DNA of 64,000 nt, taken from positions 25,914 to 89,913 of the forward strand of contig JBOHNL010000015.1 in the NCBI GenBank assembly GCA_050730655.1, read 5' to 3'. Source of the stretch: JAFEBO01 sp050730655. GTDB taxonomy: Bacteria > Planctomycetota > Phycisphaerae > Phycisphaerales > UBA1924. Below, piece by piece: positions 10,176-18,349 of this stretch. The position numbers were made by a program, and so were the translations under genes. Position 1 is the first letter of the stretch. Every line of letters starts with the position of its first letter. The notes under the pieces were generated by a model. The model searched no databases. It had not been told where the DNA came from and saw only the letters and a list, made by a program, of their open reading frames with translations.

Positions 10176-11074
10176 TCGTAATCATTGCCCGACGCATGCA
10201 GGACGCTGCGGGCGAGGAAGTACATGTTGTGCGGAAGCGGCCACGATCCCATGATGTGGTCGCGGCGGAAGCAGACATCGCGCGCGCCGACCTCAAACGA
10301 GCGGGGCATGTGACAACCGCGGATCGCGGATGCACAGCTCGCGTAGCCAAGGTCAAAGACGGCCTTGCCGGCGCGGGCGCTAAAGTTTTCCCACTTGCCG
10401 CTTGGCCACGCAAAGTGCTTGACGCCACCGAGCCGGCGCCGGAGGTGCTCGCCGGAGAGCTGCAATTCGTCGATTGCCTGCTCGACGGTGACCTCACCCA
10501 TGTTGGGGTGCGAATAGGTGTGGCTGCCGATCTCGTGGCCGCGCGACAACATACCTTCGACGTCGTCCCAGTCGAGGACGTCCATCGGCGGATAGTGCAG
10601 ACGTGTCTCGGCGAATCGACGGACAAGCTCGCGGTCGGCTTCACCCACGATTGCAGGACAGACGAAGAAGCAGCCGGAAATGCCAAACTCGTCCATCACG
10701 CGCGATGCGTTCAGGGTCGTCTTCAGGCCGTCATCGAAGCTGATGCATGCGTAGGGCTTGTCGGCCTTGCCCGAATACACGAGTTCGACAGCTTTGGAAT
10801 ACGTCACAAACTGGTGGGTCTTGGCGATCTCGGCAAGCGTCTGTCGGAAGTTCGCGACCTCGTCTTCGAATACATGGTGGAGATAGACGAAGTGAACGCG
10901 GGGCTGGGCTATCAATTTCGCGAATTCGCCGGTCGCTCGGAGCTTTGCGAGATGCGCTTCAATGAAGCCATGGCGAACCGCGTTCCGAAGCGAACGCTCG
11001 TTCACGTCTCGAGAATGCGTTGCAAATCCGTTCGCGCTCACCGGCGGCCTCTCCGATGCTCTCGCCCCACCCAC
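10067..11074 (-). CDS. Polysaccharide deacetylase (NodB-type, CE4)
   Basis: The 335-residue protein shows the NodB homology signatures: SFDDG with the catalytic and metal aspartates, HEIGSHTYSH with the two metal-binding histidines, and a later FAWPSGKW segment. Such enzymes remove N- or O-acetyl groups from peptidoglycan, chitin-like or exopolysaccharides using a divalent metal. No signal peptide is visible, so it may act on lipid-linked precursors in the cytoplasm, as polysaccharide-locus members do. The start is a GTG at 11074, and further GTG codons downstream make the N-terminus uncertain. It precedes and overlaps a methyltransferase gene, which fits a small glycan-modification operon. 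Confidence 0.88.
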   Translation of the reverse strand: MGGARASERPPVSANGFATHSRDVNERSLRNAVRHGFIEAHLAKLRATGEFAKLIAQPRVHFVYLHHVFEDEVANFRQTLAEIAKTHQFVTYSKAVELVYSGKADKPYACISFDDGLKTTLNASRVMDEFGISGCFFVCPAIVGEADRELVRRFAETRLHYPPMDVLDWDDVEGMLSRGHEIGSHTYSHPNMGEVTVEQAIDELQLSGEHLRRRLGGVKHFAWPSGKWENFSARAGKAVFDLGYASCASAIRGCHMPRSFEVGARDVCFRRDHIMGSWPLPHNMYFLARSVLHASGNDYEWPNAWQPIVKTERHPSPPDSPSIGHGRSAFAVPAL

Positions 11075-11303
11075 ACAACGACCAATGTTCCAGAATAGTC
11101 GAATGCATGCAAGAACGCAGCACCTATTCGAGTCTCAAAGCCCCCCGGATCAAGAATTGGGCTGTCGTGGTACTATTTCAACATGAACTAGGAATGAAAT
11201 CGCTGTAAGGCAAAATTTCGGACGGTCCTATAGCGAGACTTGTTCTACTTTCGTTCGGATTTTGCCCCCTTGCGTACGCGACTGGGCGTGCCCACACTTG
11301 GTC

Positions 11304-12869
11304 ATGGCCCCAGCACATCATTTCGGACTTCTTGCCGCCCTCGTCCTCTCAACGGCCTGCAGAGCGGCACCGGACATCTCCGTATCGCTGGATCCGTCCA
11401 TGCAATCCGCCAACGGACGATTGGTCGTCTTCCTCGTTGCGGGTGATTCGAGCGTCGATCCACACACGCTTCCAATCGAAGGACCGTTCTGGGAATCCGA
11501 GCAGCCCCTCTTTGGAATGGACATCACGGCACTCACGCCGGGAGCGTCGATCGCTGTTGACGATCGAGCGGACGCGTATCCGGGAAAGCCGAGTGCGCTC
11601 AAGCCCGGTCGGTACCGCGCGCAGGCGTGCCTGCTCTCGAATCACCAGGACAGCAACTGGAAGCGGGTGGACGGCAATCTGTTTTCCGATGTGGGTGAAC
11701 TCGTCATCGATCCGAAAGGAAATGGCGCGGTGCACCTGGCGCTCAGTCACAAGACGCTAAGTTCGGCGCGAGAGCAGGTCGAAGGGGTTGAGTGGTTTAC
11801 GGTGCCGTCGAAATTGCTCACCACGTTTCGGGGAGAGCCGACACAACTTCGCGCCGGCGTTGTATTCCCGATCGACTACGACCCGTCACGGAAGTATGCC
11901 ACGATCTATCGCGTGCCCGGATTTGGGGGTGATGATCTCGATGCGCCGCAGTACGCCCATGAGCGAGCAGAATCGAAGGGCGCGAGCCGCGAACTTGCAA
12001 AAGAGACTTTTCTCATCATCCTGAACCCCGAAGGTCCGAACGGACACACACTCTTCGCAGATTCTGCGAACAATGGGCCGTGCTCGCGTGCGCTGACGGA
12101 AGAACTGATTCCGGCGCTCGAGAAAAAGTTTCCGATTATCGCGAAGCCCGAGGGGAGAATGCTGCTTGGCCACTCGTCGGGGGGATGGTCAACCCTGTGG
12201 CTCGCTCTCAGCAAGCCCGACGTGTTCGGCGCAACGTGGACGATTTCGCCTGATCCGGTGGACTTCCGAAAATTCCAGACCGTGAACATCTACAACGACA
12301 AGAACTTCTATGCGCCCGAAGCTGCGACGGACGGCAAATCGCCGACCGATCGCCCGAGCTTCCGTGAATTTGACCGCGCGACGGGAAAGACGCGCGAAGT
12401 GATGACAATCCGGCGCGAGGCGCGGCAGGAAGATGTGCTGGGCCCGAACAATACTTCGGCTCAGCAGTGGGATTCGTGGTTTGCGGTCTTTGGGCCGCGC
12501 GACGCCGCGGGACATCCGGCGGCACTTTTCGATCCTGCCACGGGCGTGATCGATCACGCGACGGCGGAGAAGTATCGCGTGTATGACATCGGGTCTTTCG
12601 TTCGAGAGGATCCGAGCCGGTACTTGCCGCTCTTCAATACGAACGTGCATCTGGTCGTCGGCGGCGCGGATAGTTTTTATCTGAATGAGGCGGTGGCGCT
12701 GCTGCAGGCCGACCTTGCGAGGTTACAGCCGCATGCGCCGGCCGCGGCAACAGGGTATATCAAGATCGTGCCGAAGTATGATCACGGCACGATTCTCGGA
12801 TCGCCGGAAGTTCGCGGGTTTTCGGAAGAGATGCTGACATTTCTGGGCAAAGCTGGCGCGAAACGCTAG
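11304..12869 (+). CDS. Exported esterase of the Esterase-D type
   Basis: The ATG at 11304 opens a signal peptide (MAPAHHFGLLAALVLSTAC). A cysteine follows LSTA, so a lipoprotein is possible, though the lipobox is poor. The 521-residue protein has a variable N-terminal domain, then an alpha/beta-hydrolase core with nucleophile elbow GHSSGGW (Ser291), which matches the putative esterase family related to feruloyl esterases, enterochelin esterase and S-formylglutathione hydrolase. Asp and His candidates lie late in the chain (GGADSF, KYDHG). The natural substrate cannot be inferred. It is divergent from the deacetylase gene across about 230 bases with no clear promoter. Confidence 0.8.
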   Translation: MAPAHHFGLLAALVLSTACRAAPDISVSLDPSMQSANGRLVVFLVAGDSSVDPHTLPIEGPFWESEQPLFGMDITALTPGASIAVDDRADAYPGKPSALKPGRYRAQACLLSNHQDSNWKRVDGNLFSDVGELVIDPKGNGAVHLALSHKTLSSAREQVEGVEWFTVPSKLLTTFRGEPTQLRAGVVFPIDYDPSRKYATIYRVPGFGGDDLDAPQYAHERAESKGASRELAKETFLIILNPEGPNGHTLFADSANNGPCSRALTEELIPALEKKFPIIAKPEGRMLLGHSSGGWSTLWLALSKPDVFGATWTISPDPVDFRKFQTVNIYNDKNFYAPEAATDGKSPTDRPSFREFDRATGKTREVMTIRREARQEDVLGPNNTSAQQWDSWFAVFGPRDAAGHPAALFDPATGVIDHATAEKYRVYDIGSFVREDPSRYLPLFNTNVHLVVGGADSFYLNEAVALLQADLARLQPHAPAAATGYIKIVPKYDHGTILGSPEVRGFSEEMLTFLGKAGAKR

Positions 12870-12925
12870 CGGTTCGAAAAGATGCATTTGCACCGAGCCC
12901 GAAGTCCAGTGTTGCGGGCGTCCTG

Positions 12926-13549
12926 CTAGAGCTGCGTTCTTGTCATCTCGAAATTCAGCGGCGCTCGTTGCGTTTTTCCGGCGGCAAGCGCTTCGGCACT
13001 TGGCGCCGCGAACTCGACATCAATGAAGAGTTTGCCATTTTTGAGCGCGTAGCGGCAGCGAGAGACGGTTCCGGAGTCTCGCGGGGCATCGAAGCGAAGA
13101 AGCGTGGGTGACTTTTCGGCGAGGGCGAATACTAGCGGTTTGTCCCTTTCTTCCCACGCGACGCCAGCGGCGGACTGGTGGCGCAAGCGGAGCAGAAGCG
13201 TGCCATCTTCCTCGGTGATCGTCAGTAGCTCTTGAACAGAAGAAGTGCCGTCGGGCTTGTTCCAGCGGAACATGCCGATGGTGTTGCGGCCGTTTGGCGC
13301 ACTCCATGTTTCTTCGACGAAGGAGTCCTTGTTCTCCCCCATGACTCCCTGCCAGCGACCGGCAAGAAATTCCGCTTCAGCGAGTTTGGCGGGAATCCCG
13401 GTGGTTGCGCCGGCCGAGGTGCCGAAAGGCGCGCTGGATGGTGTGGAAGTGGCGTTTGCTGCCGGCTCACCCGCACCGAACATTGCCGGAAGAGCGACGA
13501 GTGTGGTGCCGGTGACGAGTGCGAGACTGATCTTTCCGATTGCTTTCAT
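12926..13549 (-). CDS. Secreted DUF6265-family protein
   Basis: The 207-residue protein has a signal peptide (MKAIGKISLALVTGTTLVA) and a single domain matching the pattern I know as DUF6265: FLAGRWQG, EETWSAPNG, IGMFRW, then LLTITEEDGTLLLRLRH. The fold is likely a lipocalin-like beta-barrel, but no biochemical role is established. It lies convergent to the esterase gene with 56 bases between the stops. It is the last gene of a minus-strand run headed by the isoaspartyl peptidase. Confidence 0.8.
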   Translation of the reverse strand: MKAIGKISLALVTGTTLVALPAMFGAGEPAANATSTPSSAPFGTSAGATTGIPAKLAEAEFLAGRWQGVMGENKDSFVEETWSAPNGRNTIGMFRWNKPDGTSSVQELLTITEEDGTLLLRLRHQSAAGVAWEERDKPLVFALAEKSPTLLRFDAPRDSGTVSRCRYALKNGKLFIDVEFAAPSAEALAAGKTQRAPLNFEMTRTQL

Positions 13550-13654
13550 CGTTTGACTCCGTGCTTTGCCATTTGCCCACTACATAGACCCCCCGCCGGG
13601 AGAGAGTACGACTTCTGCGGACCCTGCAACAACATCAGCGCGTTGTCGCCGAGA

Positions 13655-13813
13655 TCAACGAAGGTCGTAGTCGCGCCAGTAAATCTGGCGCTGAAAGCCG
13701 CATCGCTCGAAGTTTGTGAGCGAGATATCGACGACGGGATTCGTTTCGACTGTGCACCATCGGGCGCCGAGCTCGGCAAGCCTGGCGACGCGGGGGCGAT
13801 CAACGCTGGACAT
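13655..13813 (-). CDS. Possible 52-residue protein coupled to the asparaginase gene
   Basis: This short frame begins with an ATG that immediately follows the stop of the isoaspartyl peptidase gene (TGAATG). A good ribosome binding site (GGAGG) lies 5 bases before it, inside the end of that gene. The product starts MSSVDRPRVARLAELGARW and ends YWRDYDLR. It has no membrane segment and no motif I recognise, although the tail loosely recalls the end of a GNAT acetyltransferase. It fills the otherwise empty gap before the DUF6265 gene. Support is the start context only. It could be a remnant. Confidence 0.4.
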   Translation of the reverse strand: MSSVDRPRVARLAELGARWCTVETNPVVDISLTNFERCGFQRQIYWRDYDLR

Positions 13814-14827
13814 TCATTCCTCCCAGATCAGGACTTCGAAGCGCCCGTTGCTGTCGGCGGCGCCACGGTACATGCCAGCACTGGTGTACGGCATTGCGAT
13901 GTTTCCCTTTGCGTCTAGTGCGATCAGGCCACCATCTTTGGGCTTAAGAGCCTTGAAGATGTAATAGTCTGAAGCTTGCTGCACGCCCTCCCCTAAGAGT
14001 TGCATTCTCGTGGCGACACCGCTTGCGACGGCTTGGCGAATGAACTGCTCGCCGGTTCCGGTGCAACTCACCGCGACATGCTGGTTTGCGTAGGTTCCGG
14101 CACCGATGATGGGAGCGTCGCCGACGCGCCCGGGCAATTTGCCGGTCATACCACCGGTGCTGGTGGCTGCGGCGAGGCGACCAGAAGTGTCGAGCGCAAC
14201 GACGCCGACTGTGCCGTATTTGTCCGGTGTCAGAGCGGAGATCGTGGAAGCGGCTTGTTTTCGTTTGGCGAGCTCGATCTCCAGTTGGCGTTTGCGGCGT
14301 TCGGTGATGAAGTAGGAATTGGGAACGCGCTCGGCGCCGACCGTTGTCGCGAAATCCTCCGCGCCGGAGCCAATCAGCAAGACGTGCGGCGTTTCGTCCA
14401 TCACCTTGCGTGCGAGCGAGATTGGGTTTTTCACAGTCTTCACGCCGGCCACTGCGCCTGCGCTCATGGCGCTTCCGTCCATGATGGCTGCGTCGAGTTC
14501 GACTTCGCCGCGCTCGGTGAGCGTCGCACCCTTTCCGGCATTAAAAAGTTCATCATCTTCCATCATGCGAACGAGAGCTTCGCAGACATCGGTGGCGGAA
14601 TGACCTGCCGCGAGTTGTCGCTTGCCCTCTTCCAACACCTTCTTCAGGGACTGTCGATAGGCCGCCTCGAGCTCCGGTGATTCATTGCGCGAGATGGCGC
14701 CGGCGCCGCCGTGAATCGCGATCGCCCATCCACCATCAGATTTCGGCCTTGCGGCATCCATCGCACACCCTCCACCGAAGCCAACAGCGAAGACCGACGA
14801 GACTACTAGGATCGCCCGGTTGAGCAT
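13814..14827 (-). CDS. Isoaspartyl peptidase / L-asparaginase (Ntn hydrolase)
   Basis: This 337-residue type 2 asparaginase has the family N-terminus IAIHGGAGAISR and the self-cleavage site before the nucleophilic threonine in DKYGTVGVVALD (Thr206). The ligand-binding TSTGGMTGK and RVGDAPIIGAGTYA segments follow. These enzymes mature into alpha and beta chains and hydrolyse isoaspartyl dipeptides and asparagine. A signal-like N-terminus ending in FGGGC suggests export, perhaps as a lipoprotein, although the -3 residue is unusual. The start is nearly back-to-back with the divergent hydrolase lipoprotein gene, and a coupled small ORF follows. Confidence 0.93.
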   Translation of the reverse strand: MLNRAILVVSSVFAVGFGGGCAMDAARPKSDGGWAIAIHGGAGAISRNESPELEAAYRQSLKKVLEEGKRQLAAGHSATDVCEALVRMMEDDELFNAGKGATLTERGEVELDAAIMDGSAMSAGAVAGVKTVKNPISLARKVMDETPHVLLIGSGAEDFATTVGAERVPNSYFITERRKRQLEIELAKRKQAASTISALTPDKYGTVGVVALDTSGRLAAATSTGGMTGKLPGRVGDAPIIGAGTYANQHVAVSCTGTGEQFIRQAVASGVATRMQLLGEGVQQASDYYIFKALKPKDGGLIALDAKGNIAMPYTSAGMYRGAADSNGRFEVLIWEE

Positions 14828-14874
14828 TGGTGCAGAATACCTCCATTTCGTCGACGCGACACGATGGGACTTCG

Positions 14875-15771
14875 ATGAACCACCACGTCACTCAGTCGTT
14901 GCATCGGATTTTCTGGTTGGTTTGTGCCGCGGCACTCGTCTCGCTGCTGGGCGGCTGCAACCTGATGAACCAGATTCCGAAGGGCGGCCCGCCTCCCTCG
15001 CCCCCGGAGTTGGTGCAGGTCGTTCACTTTCCGACGACGGACAAACTCACGCTCGAAGGCTGGTTCCTGCCCGGCGCGGCGTTGCTCGCAAATCCGGGCA
15101 CGCGCCAGCCAGCGGTGCTGTTCTGCCACGGCGTGCAGGATTCGGCCGACTCGAACATGGCCGACTTCATCAAGAAGGCCGGATACGCGGTTTTGTCGTT
15201 TGACTACCGTGACTTCGGGAACTCAAGCAAAGCGGATCTCACGGCCGAATCGCTCACGGATGATTCGTGGGCAGCGTTTGAATATCTGCGATCACGACCG
15301 GACGTCGACCCCGACAGAATTGCGGTGTACGGACACAGCCTTGGTGGCGCGATGGCGCTGAGCGTCGGGGCACGCGCGTTTCGCGAGAACGTGCCGCTGG
15401 CGTGTGTCGTGAGCGGATCATCGTTTTCGACCTATCGGCGCGCGCTCAACGACTTCGTTCCGATTGGCGGTTTCCTGTTGGGCGGGACGAGTGTGCCCGA
15501 CCCGGAAGATTGGGCGGCGCAGTTTGGAAATATTCCGCTGCTGCTGGTGCACGCAAAGGATGACGACATCGTGCCGGTGTATCACTTGGACCGGCTGGAA
15601 CGGGCGGCACGCGGTGCGGGAGTCCCGGTTGAGGTTGCGACGACTTCAAGCGGGGGGCACATCCTTTCGTATGTGTGTAGAACTGAACTGCCGGAGGCGA
15701 TCCTGGCGTTTTTGAAGAAGCACATTGGGGCGCCGGACGCGACTCTTGGCATTCCCCCGGCACCACAGTAA
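14875..15771 (+). CDS. Alpha/beta-hydrolase lipoprotein
   Basis: The ATG at 14875 gives a signal sequence with a clear lipobox (LLGGC), so the mature protein should be lipid-anchored. The 298-residue chain has the oxyanion-region CHGVQD, a nucleophile elbow GHSLGG (Ser155), a late acid HAKDDDIVP and a histidine in SSGGHILS, in the order expected for the catalytic triad. It resembles BAAT/abhydrolase_1-like cell-envelope hydrolases, with an unknown ester or amide substrate. An upstream in-frame TTG at 14827 would add 16 residues before the signal peptide and was rejected. It is divergent from the isoaspartyl peptidase gene. Confidence 0.85.
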   Translation: MNHHVTQSLHRIFWLVCAAALVSLLGGCNLMNQIPKGGPPPSPPELVQVVHFPTTDKLTLEGWFLPGAALLANPGTRQPAVLFCHGVQDSADSNMADFIKKAGYAVLSFDYRDFGNSSKADLTAESLTDDSWAAFEYLRSRPDVDPDRIAVYGHSLGGAMALSVGARAFRENVPLACVVSGSSFSTYRRALNDFVPIGGFLLGGTSVPDPEDWAAQFGNIPLLLVHAKDDDIVPVYHLDRLERAARGAGVPVEVATTSSGGHILSYVCRTELPEAILAFLKKHIGAPDATLGIPPAPQ

Positions 15772-15827
15772 AATGGCGTTGGCCTTGTCAGGACGCGTTG
15801 TGCGCGTGCCACATTCGGAGTTGCTGC

Positions 15828-16397
15828 ATGAAAATTCCCGCGACGTCGGATCCGTACGACATTTTGCTCCATCACAATTTCTGGGGAACACGCGAGATTC
15901 TGAACGCGTGCCGCAAGTTGACGACGGAGCAATTCACGCGATCGATTCCAGTAGGGCCTGCTGAGAAGGGCGGCCTGCACGCGAACTTGACGCACATCAT
16001 CAGCGTGATCGGGCGATGGTCGGACCGGATTGCGGGGCGGACTCCCCGTGTGCCGCTGGGGCCGGCGTTTCCGGGATACGCAGGGCCGATCGATGACCGG
16101 CTGCGCACACCGGACGAACTCGACAGGATTCTCGAGGTCAATCACAACGATCTGGCGGCGCTCTCGCCGAGTATTCGCGCGGATCCGGGACGCATCGTAA
16201 AACTTGATCTCGGCGGCACGCCGTACGCGCACACGGCGAGCGCGCTGTATCTGCACGCGCTCACACACGGGCATTATCACCGGGCGCAGTGCGTAAATGT
16301 GCTGAAGCAGCTCGGCGTGCCGGGAGTTTCCGACAAGCTTCCGGATATCGCGGTCACGGCGTGGCAGAACATGACGGACATGCGAGAACAGCCATGA
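15828..16397 (+). CDS. DinB-family protein
   Basis: The 189-residue protein is a DinB/YfiT-type four-helix bundle. A histidine in the first helix-loop region (ANLTHIISV) and the late HALTHGHYHRAQ supply the three-His metal site typical of this superfamily. Members include thiol-dependent S-transferases, but most are uncharacterised. A purine-rich stretch (GGAG) lies 7 bases before the ATG. Its stop overlaps the start of a second DinB-like gene by 4 bases, so the two are translationally coupled. Confidence 0.85.
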   Translation: MKIPATSDPYDILLHHNFWGTREILNACRKLTTEQFTRSIPVGPAEKGGLHANLTHIISVIGRWSDRIAGRTPRVPLGPAFPGYAGPIDDRLRTPDELDRILEVNHNDLAALSPSIRADPGRIVKLDLGGTPYAHTASALYLHALTHGHYHRAQCVNVLKQLGVPGVSDKLPDIAVTAWQNMTDMREQP

Positions 16398-16963
16398 GCG
16401 AGCCTGCCGCTTCGCCGACGCGCACGATCATCGAAGCGTTCGAGGCGGAATTTCGCCGTTATCGAAAACTGGCAGAAGGTGCGGCGGATCAACTTGCTTG
16501 GGAGCAGCTTCGTCAGGCGCTGGACAAGGAAACCAATTCGATTGCAGTGATCATGAAGCACGTGGGCGGGAATCTGCGTTCGCGTTGGACGGACGCACTG
16601 ACGACGGATGGCGAGAAGCCGTGGCGGAACCGAGATACGGAGTTTGTGGATGACTTCGCGGATCGGGCTGCGCTTCGGGAGGCGTGGCGCGCAGGCTGGA
16701 ACGTGCTCGAAGCAAGCTTGAGTTCATTCTCGGACGCGGATCTTGCAAAGGTGCTCACGATTCGAGGTGAGCCGCACACTTTGGTTCTCGCCCTCACGCG
16801 CTCGGTCGCACATGTTGCGTATCACGCGGGGCAGATCACGCAGGTTGCGCGGGTGCTGGCGTCGAGCGCAGGGGCGCCGTGGAAGACGTTGACGGTCGCA
16901 CGCGGTCAGAGCGCCGCGTTCAACACGCAGATGGGTTTCGGCACGGGCAACGTCAAACGGTGA
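16394..16963 (+). CDS. DUF1572 / DinB-like protein
   Basis: The 189-residue protein matches DUF1572, a DinB-superfamily group. Conserved features are EFRRYRKLAEGAADQL, IMKHVGGNLRSRW, WRNRDTEFVDDF and VAHVAYHAGQI, which carry the putative metal-binding histidines. The ATG is inside the stop of the preceding DinB gene (ATGA). Two different members of the superfamily in one operon suggest a shared thiol or metal-linked reaction, but this is inference. The gene ends 42 bases from the convergent beta-barrel gene. Confidence 0.87.
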   Translation: MSEPAASPTRTIIEAFEAEFRRYRKLAEGAADQLAWEQLRQALDKETNSIAVIMKHVGGNLRSRWTDALTTDGEKPWRNRDTEFVDDFADRAALREAWRAGWNVLEASLSSFSDADLAKVLTIRGEPHTLVLALTRSVAHVAYHAGQITQVARVLASSAGAPWKTLTVARGQSAAFNTQMGFGTGNVKR

Positions 16964-17005
16964 GAACGCCATGCAGGTGGCATTTGCCGCTGTCCTCACG
17001 CACGC

Positions 17006-18016
17006 TTAAAACAGAAAGCTGACTCCCGCCCCCGCAAAGAAATTGTTCGACTGGCGGTTCAGGCCGACTCCTGCGCGCACATCAAGCTGCACGCGGTTGG
17101 TGAGCAGGTACGCGGCTCCGAAGTCGAGATACTGTGCGGAGTTCGTCCCCTTCGCGTTTGGGCCGAAGAGAAAATATTCACCGTAGAACGAGAGCTTGTC
17201 GTTCAGGGCGTATGTCACGCAAACGCCGCCCTGACCCTGGACGAAGCGCTCGCCACTGGTCGTCGCGTATGCGACGTTGAAGTTGCCGTAGACGCCCAAG
17301 CCCTTGCCGAGGTCGTAGGACCAGAGCAGTTTGAAAGTCGGCTCGATATCCTGGTTGCTGATGCCGTCGGAGCCGATGCTGGTGGTCGCTGCGGCTTCGA
17401 GAACAAGACGCGGCAGTGCTCCATCCTGATCCGTCAACTTCAGCTTCAGGCCGGGAAGGACATCACTGAAGCCATCGACCTTTGTGGTGCTGCCATCCGC
17501 AGTTGTTCGCGACCACACATAGCCGGACGTGCTGAGCCTCAGCTCGAGCCGATCGTCGATGAGCGTGTATCGTGCGAGGATTTCCGGAGCATTCTGGGTC
17601 TGGGTATTGACACCACTGTGATTGTTGAGGGTGAACGTGTAGCCGGTTTCAAGTTGGAAGTGTCCATTCGGAACGATGCCGGTTGTATCGCAGAAGCTTG
17701 GGCGATCGGTGGAGATGACGAGCGGTTTCACTTCGGCCGTGCTCTCGGCAAGCGTTTGGTTCTGCGAAGTCGTCGGCTGCTCGACCTGTGCGGGTTCGAC
17801 AGCGCAAGCTCCGTGACCAGCCAGGCCGCACGCAACAGCGCTGGCCAATAAACGCGGCGAAGATTTGTGTGCGATTCGTTTCGCGACTTTCCGGCGGCCA
17901 CGTCGCCAATCGACGAGGAAGACACGGAGCAGATTCGCTTCGGCGAATAGTGCTCCGACGACGAGCACTAATGCCACAACGTTTGCAATACCGGAGTTTG
18001 AATCGATGGTGTTCAT
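17006..18016 (-). CDS. Outer-membrane beta-barrel transporter-like protein with extra N-terminal helix
   Basis: The C-terminal 240 residues form alternating beta-strands ending in an aromatic terminus (GAGVSFLF), as in the MetA-pathway (phenol degradation-type) outer-membrane channel family. Markers are STDRPSFCDTTGIVPNGHFQLETGYT, in line with that family's usual DRPDF...TPGHFQ opening. The N-terminus is odd. A hydrophobic helix (VVALVLVVGALFA) is followed by a basic stretch and then a second signal-like segment (LLASAVACGLAGHGACA). The ATG at 18016 was preferred to a TTG at 18076 because GAGAG precedes it. The gene is divergent from the kdp operon and shares its regulatory region, so a potassium-linked role is possible. 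Confidence 0.72.
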   Translation of the reverse strand: MNTIDSNSGIANVVALVLVVGALFAEANLLRVFLVDWRRGRRKVAKRIAHKSSPRLLASAVACGLAGHGACAVEPAQVEQPTTSQNQTLAESTAEVKPLVISTDRPSFCDTTGIVPNGHFQLETGYTFTLNNHSGVNTQTQNAPEILARYTLIDDRLELRLSTSGYVWSRTTADGSTTKVDGFSDVLPGLKLKLTDQDGALPRLVLEAAATTSIGSDGISNQDIEPTFKLLWSYDLGKGLGVYGNFNVAYATTSGERFVQGQGGVCVTYALNDKLSFYGEYFLFGPNAKGTNSAQYLDFGAAYLLTNRVQLDVRAGVGLNRQSNNFFAGAGVSFLF

Positions 18017-18102
18017 GCGTGTTCTCTCGCGTTGCATGTCGAGAGAATCGGCGCCAACCTCGCTCGCGTCGATCAAGAGCGCATCAGGAATGGCCTCGAA
18101 CG

Positions 18103-18169
18103 CATAAGGGCTTCATAAGCGCCGGGCTGTCTTTATGACTTCTTTATGCGCCCGGCCTGTTCCCTTATG
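18103..18169. promoter_or_regulatory. Direct-repeat operators between the barrel gene and kdp (probable KdpE sites)
   Basis: The divergent intergenic region carries five near-identical hexamers. CATAAG occurs at 18103 and 18114, TTTATG at 18132 and 18143, and CTTATG at 18164. Each pair repeats with an 11-base period, one helical turn, and the third plus-strand copy is 21 bases further on. Read on the minus strand the first pair is CTTATG-N5-CTTATG, so the two clusters face away from each other toward the two flanking genes. Such 11-base direct repeats are the usual target of OmpR/PhoB-type regulators such as KdpE, which is encoded at the end of this operon. Binding is inferred. Confidence 0.6.
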
Positions 18170-18238
18170 CGCTCCGTATCGACCCGATGCGTCAGCAAGG
18201 CGATGCTTGATGCGTCCTATTCCTGCAGGGGTTTACCA

Positions 18239-18349
18239 ATGCCAGATCTCGTCTTCATCCTCCTGATACTCGCGCTGCCACTTGCGACATTCGGCTTCAT
18301 CCGCGTCTGCGATCTGCTCGCTCCGCGCGAGCAAAGGAGCGTCAAGTGA
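18239..18349 (+). CDS. Small membrane protein preceding kdpF
   Basis: This 36-residue frame reads MPDLVFILLILALPLATFGF followed by a polar tail (IRVCDLLAPREQ). It is one transmembrane helix with a cytoplasmic Arg/Cys/Asp end. A GCAGGGG stretch precedes the ATG, and the stop overlaps the GTG of kdpF by 4 bases. Short one-helix proteins with a C-D-x-L ending occur ahead of kdpF in various bacteria and are usually left unannotated. The product could be an additional small Kdp subunit or regulator, which is inference. It is too short to be found by length-based gene calling. Confidence 0.6.
   Translation: MPDLVFILLILALPLATFGFIRVCDLLAPREQRSVK

Noticed and set aside
18146..18238. Upstream extension of the small kdp protein from an ATG at 18146
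   Set aside because: It would run through the direct-repeat operator region, adds a non-hydrophobic leader, and the inner ATG at 18239 has the better ribosome binding site.
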